Shown: positions 53,457-63,581, counted from the stretch's first letter. The stretch is 64,000 nucleotides of DNA from Pseudolabrys sp. (GCA_026125895.1 JAHCKG010000001.1:434001-498000); one strand, 5' to 3'. Numbers and translations: made by a program. The notes: generated by a model not told the origin, from the sequence alone.

Positions 53457-54410
53457 CTACTCAGGCATCAGCTTCGCAACAGCGGCCTTCACCGCGTCCA
53501 CGTTCGGCGGCGCGCCATCGGCGCCGAGCACGGCGATCGGTCCGGAGCCGACCGGTCCGGTGAGCCGCGGCTGACTGCCGGCGAAGATGGCGATCAGCGG
53601 CACGGTCAGCGCCGCGGCGAGATGCAGCAGCCCGGTATCGACACCGATCACGCCGCGCGCACCGGCGATCAGCCGCGCCACCTGATCGAGCGGCTCGCGC
53701 GACGGCACGCGCGCGTTCGGCACATCTGCAGCAATCGTCTCGCTGCGCTGGCGCTCCGCCTCCGTGCCCCAGGGCAGCACCACCGACAGACCGGCCTGCG
53801 CCAGAAAACGGCCGAGCGCGATCCAGTGCGCGACCGGCCACTCCTTCTTCGCCTGCGCCGTCGCGTGCAGCAGGACAACATAGGGCTTCGCCGGCGACGA
53901 CAGGCGGGCGCGCGACAGATTGTAATCCGGCGCGCCGGCAATGTCGTAGCCGAGCGCCAGCGCCGTCAGGCGGCGGTTGCGCTCCACGGCGTGCAAGTCG
54001 CGGCTCACGGCGTGACGCACATCGTAAAACAAAGTCGCCAGCGGCTCGCGGATGCTGGCACGGTCGTAGCCGTGGCGCTCACCTTGCGCGGCGCGGGCGA
54101 TGGCGCCGGTACGCAGCAGACCCTGCGTGTCGATCACGATGTCGTAGCGATGCAGGCGAAGCGCCGTGCAGCTTTGCCGGACTTCGCGCCAGGTCTGCGG
54201 CGACCACAATCTCTTGCGCCAGCGTCGCGACGCGACCGGAATGATGTCGTCGACGCCGGGATGCAGCCGCGCCAGCGGTGCGAAGGCTTCTTCCACGACC
54301 CAGGAAATCTGCGCGCCGGGCAGCGCGCGGCGCGCATCGGTCACCGCCGGCAGATGATGGATGACATCGCCGAGGGACGAGGTCTTGATGAAAAGAATTT
54401 CCCGCATCAT
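53457..54410 (-). CDS. waaC: Heptosyltransferase I, WaaC-like
   Basis: A 317-residue GT9 enzyme that adds the first heptose to Kdo. The N-terminus ILFIKTSSLGDVIHHLPAVT and the segment DIVIDTQGLLRTGAIARAAQ, with GYDRASIREPLATLFYD, are typical of WaaC. The donor site has LLHATAQAKKEWPVAHWIAL and GARGVIGVDTGLLHLAAALT. Two ATG codons in tandem (54410 and 54407) are the likely starts; an upstream extension looks non-coding. Convergent with kdsD, two bases apart. Confidence 0.9.
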   Translation of the reverse strand: MMREILFIKTSSLGDVIHHLPAVTDARRALPGAQISWVVEEAFAPLARLHPGVDDIIPVASRRWRKRLWSPQTWREVRQSCTALRLHRYDIVIDTQGLLRTGAIARAAQGERHGYDRASIREPLATLFYDVRHAVSRDLHAVERNRRLTALALGYDIAGAPDYNLSRARLSSPAKPYVVLLHATAQAKKEWPVAHWIALGRFLAQAGLSVVLPWGTEAERQRSETIAADVPNARVPSREPLDQVARLIAGARGVIGVDTGLLHLAAALTVPLIAIFAGSQPRLTGPVGSGPIAVLGADGAPPNVDAVKAAVAKLMPE

Positions 54411-54613
54411 CCATTCCGGCGCGGGGTGCGCCCAAATTCCGCCCCAGAAAGCCCGCCTCAAGAGGCGTCCGGATCGCCGCAAGCGTTAACGCGCCTCATA
54501 GCCCGGTTACCGGCCGTTAACAATGACGGCGATTACGCGCATTTGAGTCGAACTGGAAGCCCTTCTTTGTCACGATTGTCCGTTAAGGAAGTTAATCGCA
54601 TTCGGGGGCAGTC

Positions 54614-55621
54614 ATGACGATTCTGGTGACAGGCGGTGCCGGCTATATCGGCAGTCACATGGTTCACGAACTGGTGGACGCCGGGGAGCCGGTCGTCGTG
54701 CTCGACAATCTGTCCACCGGTTTCCGCTACCTGTTCCCGGCCACCGTGCCCTTCGTCGCCGGCTCGACCGGCGATCGCGACCTGGTCATGAAGACCATCC
54801 AGCAGCACGGCGTCACCGCCATCATCCATTTTGCGGCGTCGATCGTGGTGCCCGATTCGGTGCGCGACCCGCTCAGCTATTACCGTAACAACACCATGAA
54901 CACCTGCTCGCTGATCGACGCGGCGATCGAGGCCGGCGTGCGGCAGATGATCTTCTCCTCGACCGCCGCCGTTTACGGCAATGCCGAGGAAACGCCGGTG
55001 GCCGAGAACGCGGTGACGCATCCGATCTCGCCCTACGGCACATCGAAGCTGATGTCCGAAATCATGCTGCACGATGCCGGCAAGGCCTACGGCCTGCGCT
55101 TCGTCATTTTGCGTTATTTCAACGTCGCCGGCGCCGACCCGCGCGGCCGCACCGGCCAGGCGACGCCCGCCGCCACGCATCTGATCAAAGTCGCGTGCGA
55201 AACCGCGGTCGGCAAGCGGGAGAAGATGGCCGTCTACGGCACCGATTATCCAACGCCGGACGGCACCTGTATTCGCGATTACATCCATGTAACGGATCTG
55301 GCCCGCGCGCACTCGGCGGCGCTCGGTCACCTGCGCCGCGGCGGCGCCAGCGCCACCTTCAATTGCGGCTATGGCCGCGGCGCCTCGGTACTCGAGGTCA
55401 TCGATGCCGTGCGCCGTGCTGCCGGCCACGATTTCCCTGTGGAGTTCGAGGGCCGCCGCCCCGGCGATCCGGCAGCCCTGGTCGCCAATGTCGAGCGCAT
55501 CCGCAAGGCGCTGCCCTGGCACCCGCAGTTCCAGGACCTCGACACCATCGTCACCCATGCGCTGGCCTGGGAGAAGCGGCTGCAGGCCAACGCCGCGCGG
55601 GCGCAGGGCGACCGCGCCTGA
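54614..55621 (+). CDS. galE: UDP-glucose 4-epimerase
   Basis: A 335-residue extended SDR interconverting UDP-glucose and UDP-galactose. [40 protein letters not shown], the catalytic SSTAAVYGNAE and YGTSKLMSEIMLHDAGKAYG, RYFNVAGADPRGRTGQATP and DGTCIRDYIHVTDLARAHSA are all classic GalE. It provides galactose donors for the glycosyltransferases nearby. Confidence 0.94.
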   Translation: MTILVTGGAGYIGSHMVHELVDAGEPVVVLDNLSTGFRYLFPATVPFVAGSTGDRDLVMKTIQQHGVTAIIHFAASIVVPDSVRDPLSYYRNNTMNTCSLIDAAIEAGVRQMIFSSTAAVYGNAEETPVAENAVTHPISPYGTSKLMSEIMLHDAGKAYGLRFVILRYFNVAGADPRGRTGQATPAATHLIKVACETAVGKREKMAVYGTDYPTPDGTCIRDYIHVTDLARAHSAALGHLRRGGASATFNCGYGRGASVLEVIDAVRRAAGHDFPVEFEGRRPGDPAALVANVERIRKALPWHPQFQDLDTIVTHALAWEKRLQANAARAQGDRA

Positions 55622-55694
55622 GCGCCGTTTCGTCATAAACAGCCCGTAATCCGGCCATCTTGACGCGCCCCGGGCGATGCCCGACAGAGGGCGC

Positions 55695-57506
55695 ATGAAC
55701 GATCCGACCGACCTCGCCGACGACCCGCGCTACAGCGCCCGGAACCTGATCCGGCGGCTGTTCCTCGAGCAGGGCCTGTCGCACTGGCGCAAATACGCGG
55801 CCGCCTTCGTGCTGATGGCGATCTCGGCCGGCTGCACGGCGTTCAGCGCCTACCTGATCGGCAACGTCATCAACGAGACCTACGTCAACCGCAACCTGCC
55901 CGGCATCTTCGTCCTGGGCGGCATCACGGTGGCGCTGTTCGCGATCAAGGGCCTCGCCACTTACGGCCACACCGTATTCCTGTCGCAGATCGGCAACCGC
56001 ATCATCGCCGACAACCAGCGCGCCGTGTTCGCCAAGCTGCTGCGCGAAGGTCTCGGCTTCTTCTCCGACCGCCATTCGACCGAGTTCATCGCCCGCCTCT
56101 CGGCCGGCGCCGCCGCCGCAACGCAGGTGATCAACCTGCTGGTGATGTCGGTCGGCCGCGATGCGCTCTCCCTCATCGGCCTCGTGTCGGTGATGGTGGT
56201 GCAGGACCCGGTGCTGTCGTTCTTCTCGTTCTTCGTCGCGCCGCCAGCTTTCCTCGTGCTGCGCAAGATGGTCCGCCGCATCTACAAGATCGGCCGTTCG
56301 CAATTCCAGGGCGGCGCCCGCATCATGGAGACCTTGCAGGAGACGCTGCAGGGCATCCGTATCGTCAAGGCCTTCACGCTCGAAGACACGATGCGCGCGC
56401 GCTTCAACAGCCATGTCGCCGCGGTCGAGCACGAAGCCAACAAGATGGCGCGCGTCGGCGCCCGTGCCTCGCCGCTGATGGAAACGCTGGGCGGCATGGC
56501 CATCGCCATCGCCATCGTCTATGGCGGCTACCGCGTGCTGCAGACCGGCGCGACGCCGGGCCAGTTCTTCTCCTTCATCACCGCGTTTTTGCTGGCTTAT
56601 GAGCCGGCCAAGCGCCTGGCGCGGCTCAACATCGAGCTCAACAGCGCGCTGGTCGGCGTGCGCGTGCTGTTCGAGGTGCTCGATAGTCCGCCGAGCGAAG
56701 CGGCCGACGACGAAAAGCCGCGGCTGCGCGTCACGGACCGCCGCATCGAGTTCAAGGACGTCTCTTTCTCCTATCGCGGCGAGCAGGCGGTGCTGCGCGG
56801 CATGTCCTTCGTCGCCGAGCCGGGCAAGCTGACCGCGCTGGTCGGCCCGTCCGGCGGCGGCAAGTCCACCGTGTTCAATCTGGTGATGCGGTTCTACGAC
56901 GCGCATGACGGCCGCGTCGAAATCGACGGCCAGGAAGTGACGCAGGTGTCGCGCCGCTCGCTGCGCGAACAGATCGCTTACGTCGGGCAGGACACCTTCC
57001 TGTTCCGCGGCACGGTGCGCGAGAACATCGCCTTCGGCAAACCTAACGCCACCGAGGACGAGATCGTTGCGGCGGCCAAGGGCGCCTATGCCCACGACTT
57101 CATCACCGCCTTCCCGCTCGGCTATGACACGCCGGTCGGCGAGCACGGTTTGCAGCTTTCCGGCGGCCAGCGCCAGCGCATCGCCATTGCGCGCGCGCTG
57201 ATCAAGGACGCGCCGATCATCCTGCTCGACGAAGCGACCGCCGCGCTCGACTCGGAAAGCGAACGCCAGGTGCGCGAGGCCATGGATCACCTGTGCGCCG
57301 GCCGCACCACGCTCGCCATTGCGCACCGCCTGCACACCATTTCGCACGCCGATTGCATCTACGTCGTCGAAGGCGGCCACGCCTCCGAGGCCGGCCGGCA
57401 TGACGAGTTGCTGGCCAAGGGCGGGCGCTACGCGACCTTCTACCGGCTCCAGCTCAAGGATCAGGAGCAGCCGGCGCCGCTGCCGGCGGTGGCGGCATCG
57501 GCCTGA
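55695..57506 (+). CDS. ABC exporter, MsbA/lipid A type half-transporter
   Basis: A 603-residue fused permease-ATPase. Six helices lie in residues about 35-335, with a cytoplasmic coupling segment RIMETLQETLQGIRIVKAFT. The nucleotide-binding domain (about 350-590) has Walker A VGPSGGGKSTVFNLVMRFYD, Q-loop YVGQDTFLFRGTVRENIAFG, signature LQLSGGQRQRIAIARAL, Walker B PIILLDEATAALDSES and the H-loop AIAHRLHTI. At the end of an LPS cluster, lipid A-core flipping is the likely job, although other substrates are possible for this family. MNDPTD was taken as the start. Confidence 0.9.
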   Translation: MNDPTDLADDPRYSARNLIRRLFLEQGLSHWRKYAAAFVLMAISAGCTAFSAYLIGNVINETYVNRNLPGIFVLGGITVALFAIKGLATYGHTVFLSQIGNRIIADNQRAVFAKLLREGLGFFSDRHSTEFIARLSAGAAAATQVINLLVMSVGRDALSLIGLVSVMVVQDPVLSFFSFFVAPPAFLVLRKMVRRIYKIGRSQFQGGARIMETLQETLQGIRIVKAFTLEDTMRARFNSHVAAVEHEANKMARVGARASPLMETLGGMAIAIAIVYGGYRVLQTGATPGQFFSFITAFLLAYEPAKRLARLNIELNSALVGVRVLFEVLDSPPSEAADDEKPRLRVTDRRIEFKDVSFSYRGEQAVLRGMSFVAEPGKLTALVGPSGGGKSTVFNLVMRFYDAHDGRVEIDGQEVTQVSRRSLREQIAYVGQDTFLFRGTVRENIAFGKPNATEDEIVAAAKGAYAHDFITAFPLGYDTPVGEHGLQLSGGQRQRIAIARALIKDAPIILLDEATAALDSESERQVREAMDHLCAGRTTLAIAHRLHTISHADCIYVVEGGHASEAGRHDELLAKGGRYATFYRLQLKDQEQPAPLPAVAASA

Positions 57507-57622
57507 GTCGCCGCGCAGCAGCCCTGTGTGCCCACGGCTTGTCCCACCCCGGACAATAAGGTACCGGAGGACCTGCCTCATTCAGGCGCTCCTGTCCTCC
57601 AGCTATTGAAAAGGCTTTATCC

Positions 57623-58324
57623 ATGAGCGCGGATTACGTCATTCCAGCGCCGCCGCAGGCCGCTATCGCGGTTGCCGGCACGTCGAAGGTTTTCCCGGTG
57701 CGCCGCATCTGGTGCGTCGGCCGCAATTACATCGAGCATATCCGCGAGATGGGCCAGGACGAGCGTCTGCCGCCGTTCTATTTCGCCAAGCCGGCCGACG
57801 CCATCGTACCGGACGGCGGCACTGTGCCGTATCCGTCGCTGACCAAGGATATGCATCACGAGGTCGAACTCGTCGTGGCGCTGAAGTCCGGTGGCCGCAA
57901 CATCCCTGTCGAAAAGGCCAATGACTGCATCTACGGCTACGCCGTCGGCATCGACCTCACCCGCCGCGATTTGCAGATCGCCTCGCGCGAGTTGAAGCGG
58001 CCGTGGGAAATCGGCAAGGCCTTCGACCACTCGGCGCCGTGCGGCGCCATCAAGCCGGCGTCCGAGATCGGTCATCCGAAGGACGCCCGCATCGCTCTGT
58101 CCTGCAACGGCAAGGTCCGGCAAGACGGCAACCTCAACCAGATGATCTGGAACGTGCCGGAAATCATCGCCGACCTGTCGAAGATGGTCGAACTCGCCGC
58201 CGGCGACATCATCATGACCGGCACGCCGGCCGGCGTCGCCGCGACGGTCGCCGGCGACAAGCTCGAATGCAGCGTCGAAGGTGTGGGCGGCGTGACCGTG
58301 ACCATCGGTCAGCCCTTGAAGTAG
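57623..58324 (+). CDS. Fumarylacetoacetate hydrolase-family protein, fumarylpyruvate hydrolase-like
   Basis: A 233-residue single-domain FAH enzyme. Core motifs are RRIWCVGRNYIEHIREMG, PPFYFAKPADAIVPDGGTVP, the metal-binding MHHEVELVVALKSGGRNI and CIYGYAVGIDLTRRDLQIAS, and GDIIMTGTPAGVAAT near the C-terminus. Length and the GRNYIEHIREMG start resemble fumarylpyruvate hydrolases of the gentisate/nicotinate routes. It is shorter than and not closely alike to the enzyme at 5005-5859. A hairpin at 58375-58401 follows it. Confidence 0.88.
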   Translation: MSADYVIPAPPQAAIAVAGTSKVFPVRRIWCVGRNYIEHIREMGQDERLPPFYFAKPADAIVPDGGTVPYPSLTKDMHHEVELVVALKSGGRNIPVEKANDCIYGYAVGIDLTRRDLQIASRELKRPWEIGKAFDHSAPCGAIKPASEIGHPKDARIALSCNGKVRQDGNLNQMIWNVPEIIADLSKMVELAAGDIIMTGTPAGVAATVAGDKLECSVEGVGGVTVTIGQPLK

Positions 58325-58374
58325 GCGCCACGATCGGGGGGATTCGCAAAAGCCTCGAATCAGTTACGACTGAA

Positions 58375-58401
58375 CGGTCGGCGGTCTGGAACCGCCGGCC
58401 G
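58375..58401 (+). terminator. Terminator-like hairpin after the FAH-family gene
   Basis: An 11-bp stem with one G-T pair (CGGTCGGCGGT with ACCGCCGGCCG) and a CTGGA loop, followed by TTTGCGTTGTT. The T tract is imperfect. Confidence 0.5.
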
Positions 58402-58490
58402 TTTGCGTTGTTAACCAATCCCTAACATCCCCCGCCGCAGACTGGATGAGCCGGGTCCAGATTGTGGTTCGACAGCGCACAGGACTGAAC

Positions 58491-58724
58491 ATGGGTGAAG
58501 CTCTTCCCCTCGCGCGCCGCTCCGCCGACCCGGCCACCGATGCCCGCCACATGGATGCGCGGCATATGGCCGACAGCGTGATGCGCTACTCGCCGGCGAC
58601 CGATGCCGAAGCGCTCAAGCTGCTGCGCGCCAGCTACCCGCATTATCCGCTGAGCCTGCGCGTCGCCGCGCTCAATCTGCTGATGCGGCAGAACCGTCGC
58701 GGCCACGCCGCGGTCCGGCGCTAA
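58491..58724 (+). CDS. Small protein of unknown function
   Basis: A 77-residue, Arg/Ala-rich soluble protein beginning MGEALPLARRS. It contains a duplicated DARHMDARHMADSVM stretch and a second half (RYSPATDAEALKLLRASYPH then YPLSLRVAALNLLMRQ) that reads like a conserved helical domain. AGGA ten bases before the ATG supports this start; an upstream in-frame ATG at 58446 has no ribosome site. No family recognised. It ends one base before the convergent livF gene. Confidence 0.55.
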   Translation: MGEALPLARRSADPATDARHMDARHMADSVMRYSPATDAEALKLLRASYPHYPLSLRVAALNLLMRQNRRGHAAVRR

Positions 58725-58725
58725 G

Positions 58726-59430
<705 letters not shown>

Positions 59431-59431
59431 A

Positions 59432-60157
59432 TTAGATCGCCTCCGCGCCGAGATAGGAGTCGATCACCGCCTTGTCGCGCACGACGTCGGCCGGCGCGCC
59501 GTCGGCGATATTGGCGCCGTGATGCAGCACGACGATGCGCTGCGCCAGCGCCATGACCGCGCGCATGACGTGCTCGATGAGCAGGATGGTCAGCCCGGTG
59601 TCGCGGTTGAGATCGCGCAGGATGCCGACGATGCGGTCGGTCTCGGTCGGACGCAGGCCGGCCATGACCTCGTCGAGCAGCAACAGCTTCGGATCGGTCG
59701 CCAGTGCACGGGCGACCTCGAGGCGCTTGCGGTCCGGCAGCGTCATCGACGAGGCCTGCTGCGCCCGCTTGTCGTAGAGATCGAGCCGCCGCATTACCTC
59801 GTGCGCATGCGCGCGCGCCGCCGTAACGTCGCGGCGCTTCATCAACGCGCCGACGATGACGTTGTCTTCGACCGACAGCGCCGGGAACGGCCGCACGATC
59901 TGAAAAGTACGGCCGATGCCGCGCTGCGCGATCTGGTTGGGCGCCAGGCCGTCAATGCGTTCGCCGGCGAAGGTGATGGCGCCGCCGTCCGGCGCGTGGA
60001 CGCCGGCGATCATGTTGAACAACGTCGTCTTGCCGGCGCCGTTCGGCCCGATCACGGCATGAATGCCGCCCTGCGGCACCTCGAACGAGACCTTGTCCAC
60101 GGCGAGCAGGCCGCGGAACCGCTTGCTGACGCCTTCGACCTTGAGAAGCGTGCTCAT
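59432..60157 (-). CDS. livG: Branched-chain amino acid-type ABC transporter ATPase (LivG)
   Basis: A 241-residue ATPase with Walker A VIGPNGAGKTTLFNMIAGVH, the LivG-typical RGIGRTFQIVRPFPALSVED, Walker B KLLLLDEVMAGLRPTETDRI and the H-loop LLIEHVMRAVMALAQRI. The segment where LSGGQ is expected reads MTLPDRKRLEVARAL, an unusual signature, and the Walker B Glu is followed by Val instead of Pro. Its ATG overlaps the livM stop. Confidence 0.92.
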   Translation of the reverse strand: MSTLLKVEGVSKRFRGLLAVDKVSFEVPQGGIHAVIGPNGAGKTTLFNMIAGVHAPDGGAITFAGERIDGLAPNQIAQRGIGRTFQIVRPFPALSVEDNVIVGALMKRRDVTAARAHAHEVMRRLDLYDKRAQQASSMTLPDRKRLEVARALATDPKLLLLDEVMAGLRPTETDRIVGILRDLNRDTGLTILLIEHVMRAVMALAQRIVVLHHGANIADGAPADVVRDKAVIDSYLGAEAI

Positions 60158-61161
60158 GGCGCGCGCTCCGTCAGGCCGAGCCGGCGCTTGACCCAGGGCC
60201 AGACGCCGTCCGGCACCGCCATGATCACGAACAGAAGACAGATGCCGTAGAACACCTGCTTGGCGCCGGGGATATCGATGCCGATGGCGTGCAGGCCTTC
60301 GGTCAGGGTTTCGGCAAGGCCGGTGAGAATGAAAGCGCCAAGGATCGGTCCGAACAAGGTGCCAACGCCGCCGACGATCGGCCCGAGGATGATCTCGATC
60401 GAGCGTGAGATGTGGAAGACCTGCTCCGGAAACAGGTTGTTGTAATAGAACGCGTAGATCACGCCGGCGAAGGAGGTCATCGCCGCGGAGATGACAACGG
60501 CGATCATCTTGTAGCGGAAGGTGTCAATGCCGGCCGAGCGCGCGGCCTCCTCGTCTTCGCGGATGGCGAGCCAGAAATAACCGATGCGGCTCTGCAGCAG
60601 CGCGCGGCAGCCGATGAAGGCGGCGACAGCCGCTACCAGCAGCACGTAATAGAACATCACCGGCTGGCCGCGCAGGTGCCAGAGGTCGTTCTTGGTGTAT
60701 TGCGCCACCGGCAGGAACAGGCCCGACGAGCCCTTGGTGAAGGCGAGATGGTCGAAGCCGACGCGGGCGAATTCGGCGAAGGCGATGGTCAGGATGGCAA
60801 AGTAGACGCCGCCGACCTTGAAGCGGAAGGCGAGGTAGCCGATGAAGGCGCCGGCGAGCCCGGCAATCGGGATCGCCACCAGGAGGCCGATCCACGGCCC
60901 GATGCCGTAATGGACGTAGAGCGCCGCCGCCGTATAGGCGCCCAGCCCGACATAAAGTGCATGACCGAGGGACAGTTGTCCGGCAAAGCCCATCATGATG
61001 TTCCACGCCTGCCCGACATACGCGAAATACAGGATGAGGATCAGCACGGTGAGCAGATAATCGCTGGCGAAGAATGGCGCGGCGACCAATGCCGCAAGCA
61101 GGACCGCCAGCAGGAAAAGTGCACGGCCCGACAGGCCTTCGATCAGGCGAGCCAGCATCAC
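60154..61161 (-). CDS. livM: Branched-chain amino acid-type ABC transporter permease (LivM)
   Basis: A 335-residue inner-membrane permease with about nine helices. Family stretches are WNIMMGFAGQLSLGHALYVG (about 53-72), FRFKVGGVYFAILTIAFAEF, FWLAIREDEEAARSAGIDTF (EAA-like loop) and GPIVGGVGTLFGPILGAFIL. It pairs with LivH. Four-base overlaps with both livH and livG indicate a single translational unit. Confidence 0.93.
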   Translation of the reverse strand: MMLARLIEGLSGRALFLLAVLLAALVAAPFFASDYLLTVLILILYFAYVGQAWNIMMGFAGQLSLGHALYVGLGAYTAAALYVHYGIGPWIGLLVAIPIAGLAGAFIGYLAFRFKVGGVYFAILTIAFAEFARVGFDHLAFTKGSSGLFLPVAQYTKNDLWHLRGQPVMFYYVLLVAAVAAFIGCRALLQSRIGYFWLAIREDEEAARSAGIDTFRYKMIAVVISAAMTSFAGVIYAFYYNNLFPEQVFHISRSIEIILGPIVGGVGTLFGPILGAFILTGLAETLTEGLHAIGIDIPGAKQVFYGICLLFVIMAVPDGVWPWVKRRLGLTERAP

Positions 61162-62030
61162 GCGACCTTCTTGCCGAGAATGCCTTGCGGCCGGAACAAC
61201 AGCACCAGAACGAGGATGGCGAAGGAAAACATGCTCTTCGCCGACGGCGTGAACAGCAGTCCGGCCATCGCTTCGGTCAGCCCGATCATGACGCCGCCGA
61301 TCAGCGCGCCCGGCATCGAACCGAGGCCGCCGGTGATCACGATGATGAAGGCGAGCAGCGTATAAGCCGGGCCGAGCGACGGCGTCACGTCGACGATCAG
61401 CGCCAGCATGACGCCGGCGGCGCCGACGCAGGCGGCGCCGAGCGCGAAGGTGAGCGCGTAGAGATGCTTAACGTCGAGACCGACAACCAGCGCGCCATGA
61501 TAATTGTCGGCACAGGCGCGGATCGCGGTGCCGATCGTCGTGTACTGAAAGAAGCAGAACAGCGCCGCCGCAACGACCAGCGCCGCCAATGCCGCATAGG
61601 CCTTGGTGGCGTCGACGATCAGCGGACCGATCTGATAGCTGTCATAGGCGTAGGACACCTGCACGTTCTGCGCATCCGGCCCAAACAGGATGAGCAGGAC
61701 ATTGACCATGATGATGGCGACGGCGACCAGCAGCAGGAACTGGCTGTGCTCCGGCCGCGTGATGAACGGATTGATGAGGCCCGCCTGCAGCGCATAGCCG
61801 AACACGCCGAGCGTCGCCGCGATCGGCACCAGCATGACGAGCGGGTCGAGATGGAACGCCGAGAACAAGGTGACGGCGATGTACATCGCCACCGTCATCA
61901 TCTCGCCATGGGCGAAGTTGACGACGCGCACGACGCCGAAGATCACCGACAGGCCGAGCGCCATCAGGCCGTAGACCAGCCCGGTGAGGATGCCGCCGAC
62001 GGCGACGTTGAGATAGATATCGAAGGGCAA
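61158..62030 (-). CDS. livH: Branched-chain amino acid-type ABC transporter permease (LivH)
   Basis: A 290-residue inner-membrane permease. Motifs are YLNVAVGGILTGLVYGLMAL, VIFGVVRVVNFAHGEMMTVA, AIRACADNYHGALVVGLDVK (EAA-like loop) and GGLGSMPGALIGGVMIGLTE. The usual family length points to a TTG start at 62030, preceded by AAGGA. Two in-frame ATGs (62099, 62078) lie at the edge of or inside the palindromic repeat at 62073-62162, so are less likely. Confidence 0.88.
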   Translation of the reverse strand: MPFDIYLNVAVGGILTGLVYGLMALGLSVIFGVVRVVNFAHGEMMTVAMYIAVTLFSAFHLDPLVMLVPIAATLGVFGYALQAGLINPFITRPEHSQFLLLVAVAIIMVNVLLILFGPDAQNVQVSYAYDSYQIGPLIVDATKAYAALAALVVAAALFCFFQYTTIGTAIRACADNYHGALVVGLDVKHLYALTFALGAACVGAAGVMLALIVDVTPSLGPAYTLLAFIIVITGGLGSMPGALIGGVMIGLTEAMAGLLFTPSAKSMFSFAILVLVLLFRPQGILGKKVA

Positions 62031-62072
62031 CTCAAAATCCTTGGAACGCAGGGCCTGCGACGGCCCCTCCGC

Positions 62073-62162
62073 CGTCATGCCCGGCTTTATGCCGGGCATC
62101 CACGACTTACTTGTCTTTTGTAAAGCAAGACGTGGATGGCCGGCACAAGGCCGGCCATGACG
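62073..62162. repeat. Bipartite palindromic repeat between livK and livH
   Basis: Two hairpins (GCCCGGCTTTATGCCGGGC and GGCCGGCACAAGGCCGGCC) flank a spacer. The inner ends CATCCACG/CGTGGATG and the outer ends CGTCAT/ATGACG also pair. It lies inside the operon, after the binding-protein gene. Confidence 0.85.
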
Positions 62163-62193
62163 TCGTCACTTACCGACAACCGTAGCCTAAGCC

Positions 62194-63435
62194 TTACGAA
62201 CGCTGGTTGTACGGCTTCAGCGGCCAATCCGGCTTGGCGTTGGCCGCTTCCTTCGGCGCGACGGTGACGAGCTTGCCGTCGCGGTTCTGGATGCCGCCGC
62301 CGATGATCTTGTCGTTCTGACCCTTGGCGTCGAACGAGATGCCCGGGCCGATCGACGAGTTGTCCTTGATGTCGGTCTTGCGGATCGCGTCGGCGAGCGC
62401 CTTCGGATCGGACGAGCCGGCGCGCTTGTAGGCGTCGGCGGCGACCAGCAGCGCTTCGAAGGTGTAGACGTGATTGGTGTTGAGGTTGACGCCGGCATGC
62501 GACTTGGCGAGCGCCGCCTCGAGCGCCTTCGACAGCTTCTTGTTCGGGTCGTACCACGGCGCGAAGCTCAGCGGGCCATCCGACAGCTTGCCGAGAGTCT
62601 TGAGATACTGGTCTTCGTACCAGCCCGGACCCATGCTCATGACCGAGGCCGGCGTCCAGCGCTGCTTGACCATTTCACGCGTCAGCAGGATGGCGTCGTT
62701 GAGACGGCTCACCATCAGCAAGATCTCGGCGCCGGTCGCCTTCGCCTTAGCCAGTTCGACCGACAGATCGCGCGCCGCCGGATCATACGGAATGGTCTCG
62801 AGGATCTTGTACGGCATGTCGAACTTCGGCATCACCGCGCCAATGCCGCCCGCCATCGCCGTGCCGAAGGTGTCGTTGACGTGCATGAACACCGCCGTCT
62901 TCGGCGAAGCCTTGGTCATCTCGAAGATCTGCTTCTGACAGACGAAGGCGTCGCGCAGGATCATGCCCGCGGTCGGGAAGTTGCGGAACACGAACTTGTA
63001 GCCCTGCTCCGTGATCGGCGGCGCCGCGGCGATGTTGATGACGAAGGGAATGCCCTTCTGCTCGGCGACCTGCGCGATGGCGCTCGATTGACCGCTATCG
63101 AAGGCGCCGACGAGGAGCTGTGCGCCCTCGCCGATCAGCTTCTCGGCGCGCGAACGGGCGACGTCGACATTGGTTTCGGTGTCGGCGTTGATGATCTGGA
63201 GCTCGGGATAGCCCATATCCTTCAGGATACCAGCGGCGATATCGACGCCGCGCTGACAGTCCTGGCCGATGCCGGCCTGGTAACCCGAGCGCGGCAGCAG
63301 CACGCCGACCTTCAGCGGGCCGGCGGCGCGGGCGATGTTGAAGGGCGCGAGGCCCGCGGTGACGCCGAGCGCGCCGAGACCGGCGGTCACGGCGCGGCGG
63401 CTGACGCCGGTGGTCTTGGATGTCTTGTTGGTCAT
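62194..63435 (-). CDS. ABC transporter substrate-binding protein (LivK/amide-type)
   Basis: A 413-residue periplasmic binding protein. The leader KTTGVSRRAVTAGLGALG has a twin-arginine-like pair and ends near NIARAAG. The mature part opens LKVGVLLPRSGYQAGIGQDC and has ERAQLLVGAFDSGQSSAIA-like residues around 90-110, LMVSRLNDAILLTREMVKQR and NHVYTFEALLVAADAYKRAG, as in type I periplasmic proteins for amino acids, amides or aromatic acids. First gene of the liv operon, divergent from a MarR regulator, which suggests substrate-induced expression. The ligand is unknown. Confidence 0.9.
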   Translation of the reverse strand: MTNKTSKTTGVSRRAVTAGLGALGVTAGLAPFNIARAAGPLKVGVLLPRSGYQAGIGQDCQRGVDIAAGILKDMGYPELQIINADTETNVDVARSRAEKLIGEGAQLLVGAFDSGQSSAIAQVAEQKGIPFVINIAAAPPITEQGYKFVFRNFPTAGMILRDAFVCQKQIFEMTKASPKTAVFMHVNDTFGTAMAGGIGAVMPKFDMPYKILETIPYDPAARDLSVELAKAKATGAEILLMVSRLNDAILLTREMVKQRWTPASVMSMGPGWYEDQYLKTLGKLSDGPLSFAPWYDPNKKLSKALEAALAKSHAGVNLNTNHVYTFEALLVAADAYKRAGSSDPKALADAIRKTDIKDNSSIGPGISFDAKGQNDKIIGGGIQNRDGKLVTVAPKEAANAKPDWPLKPYNQRS

Positions 63436-63581
63436 GGCAGTTCCTCCCCCTGGCCATCAAAGGCCGGTTTCGCTCGATGATGCCGGATTTTTTCCGGCTT
63501 TGACAGGCACGCGTAACGCGACCACCGGCGCCGCCGGCTGCACTCGGCCGGGACACCTGCGGTCGCCAAATTCGGATCATA

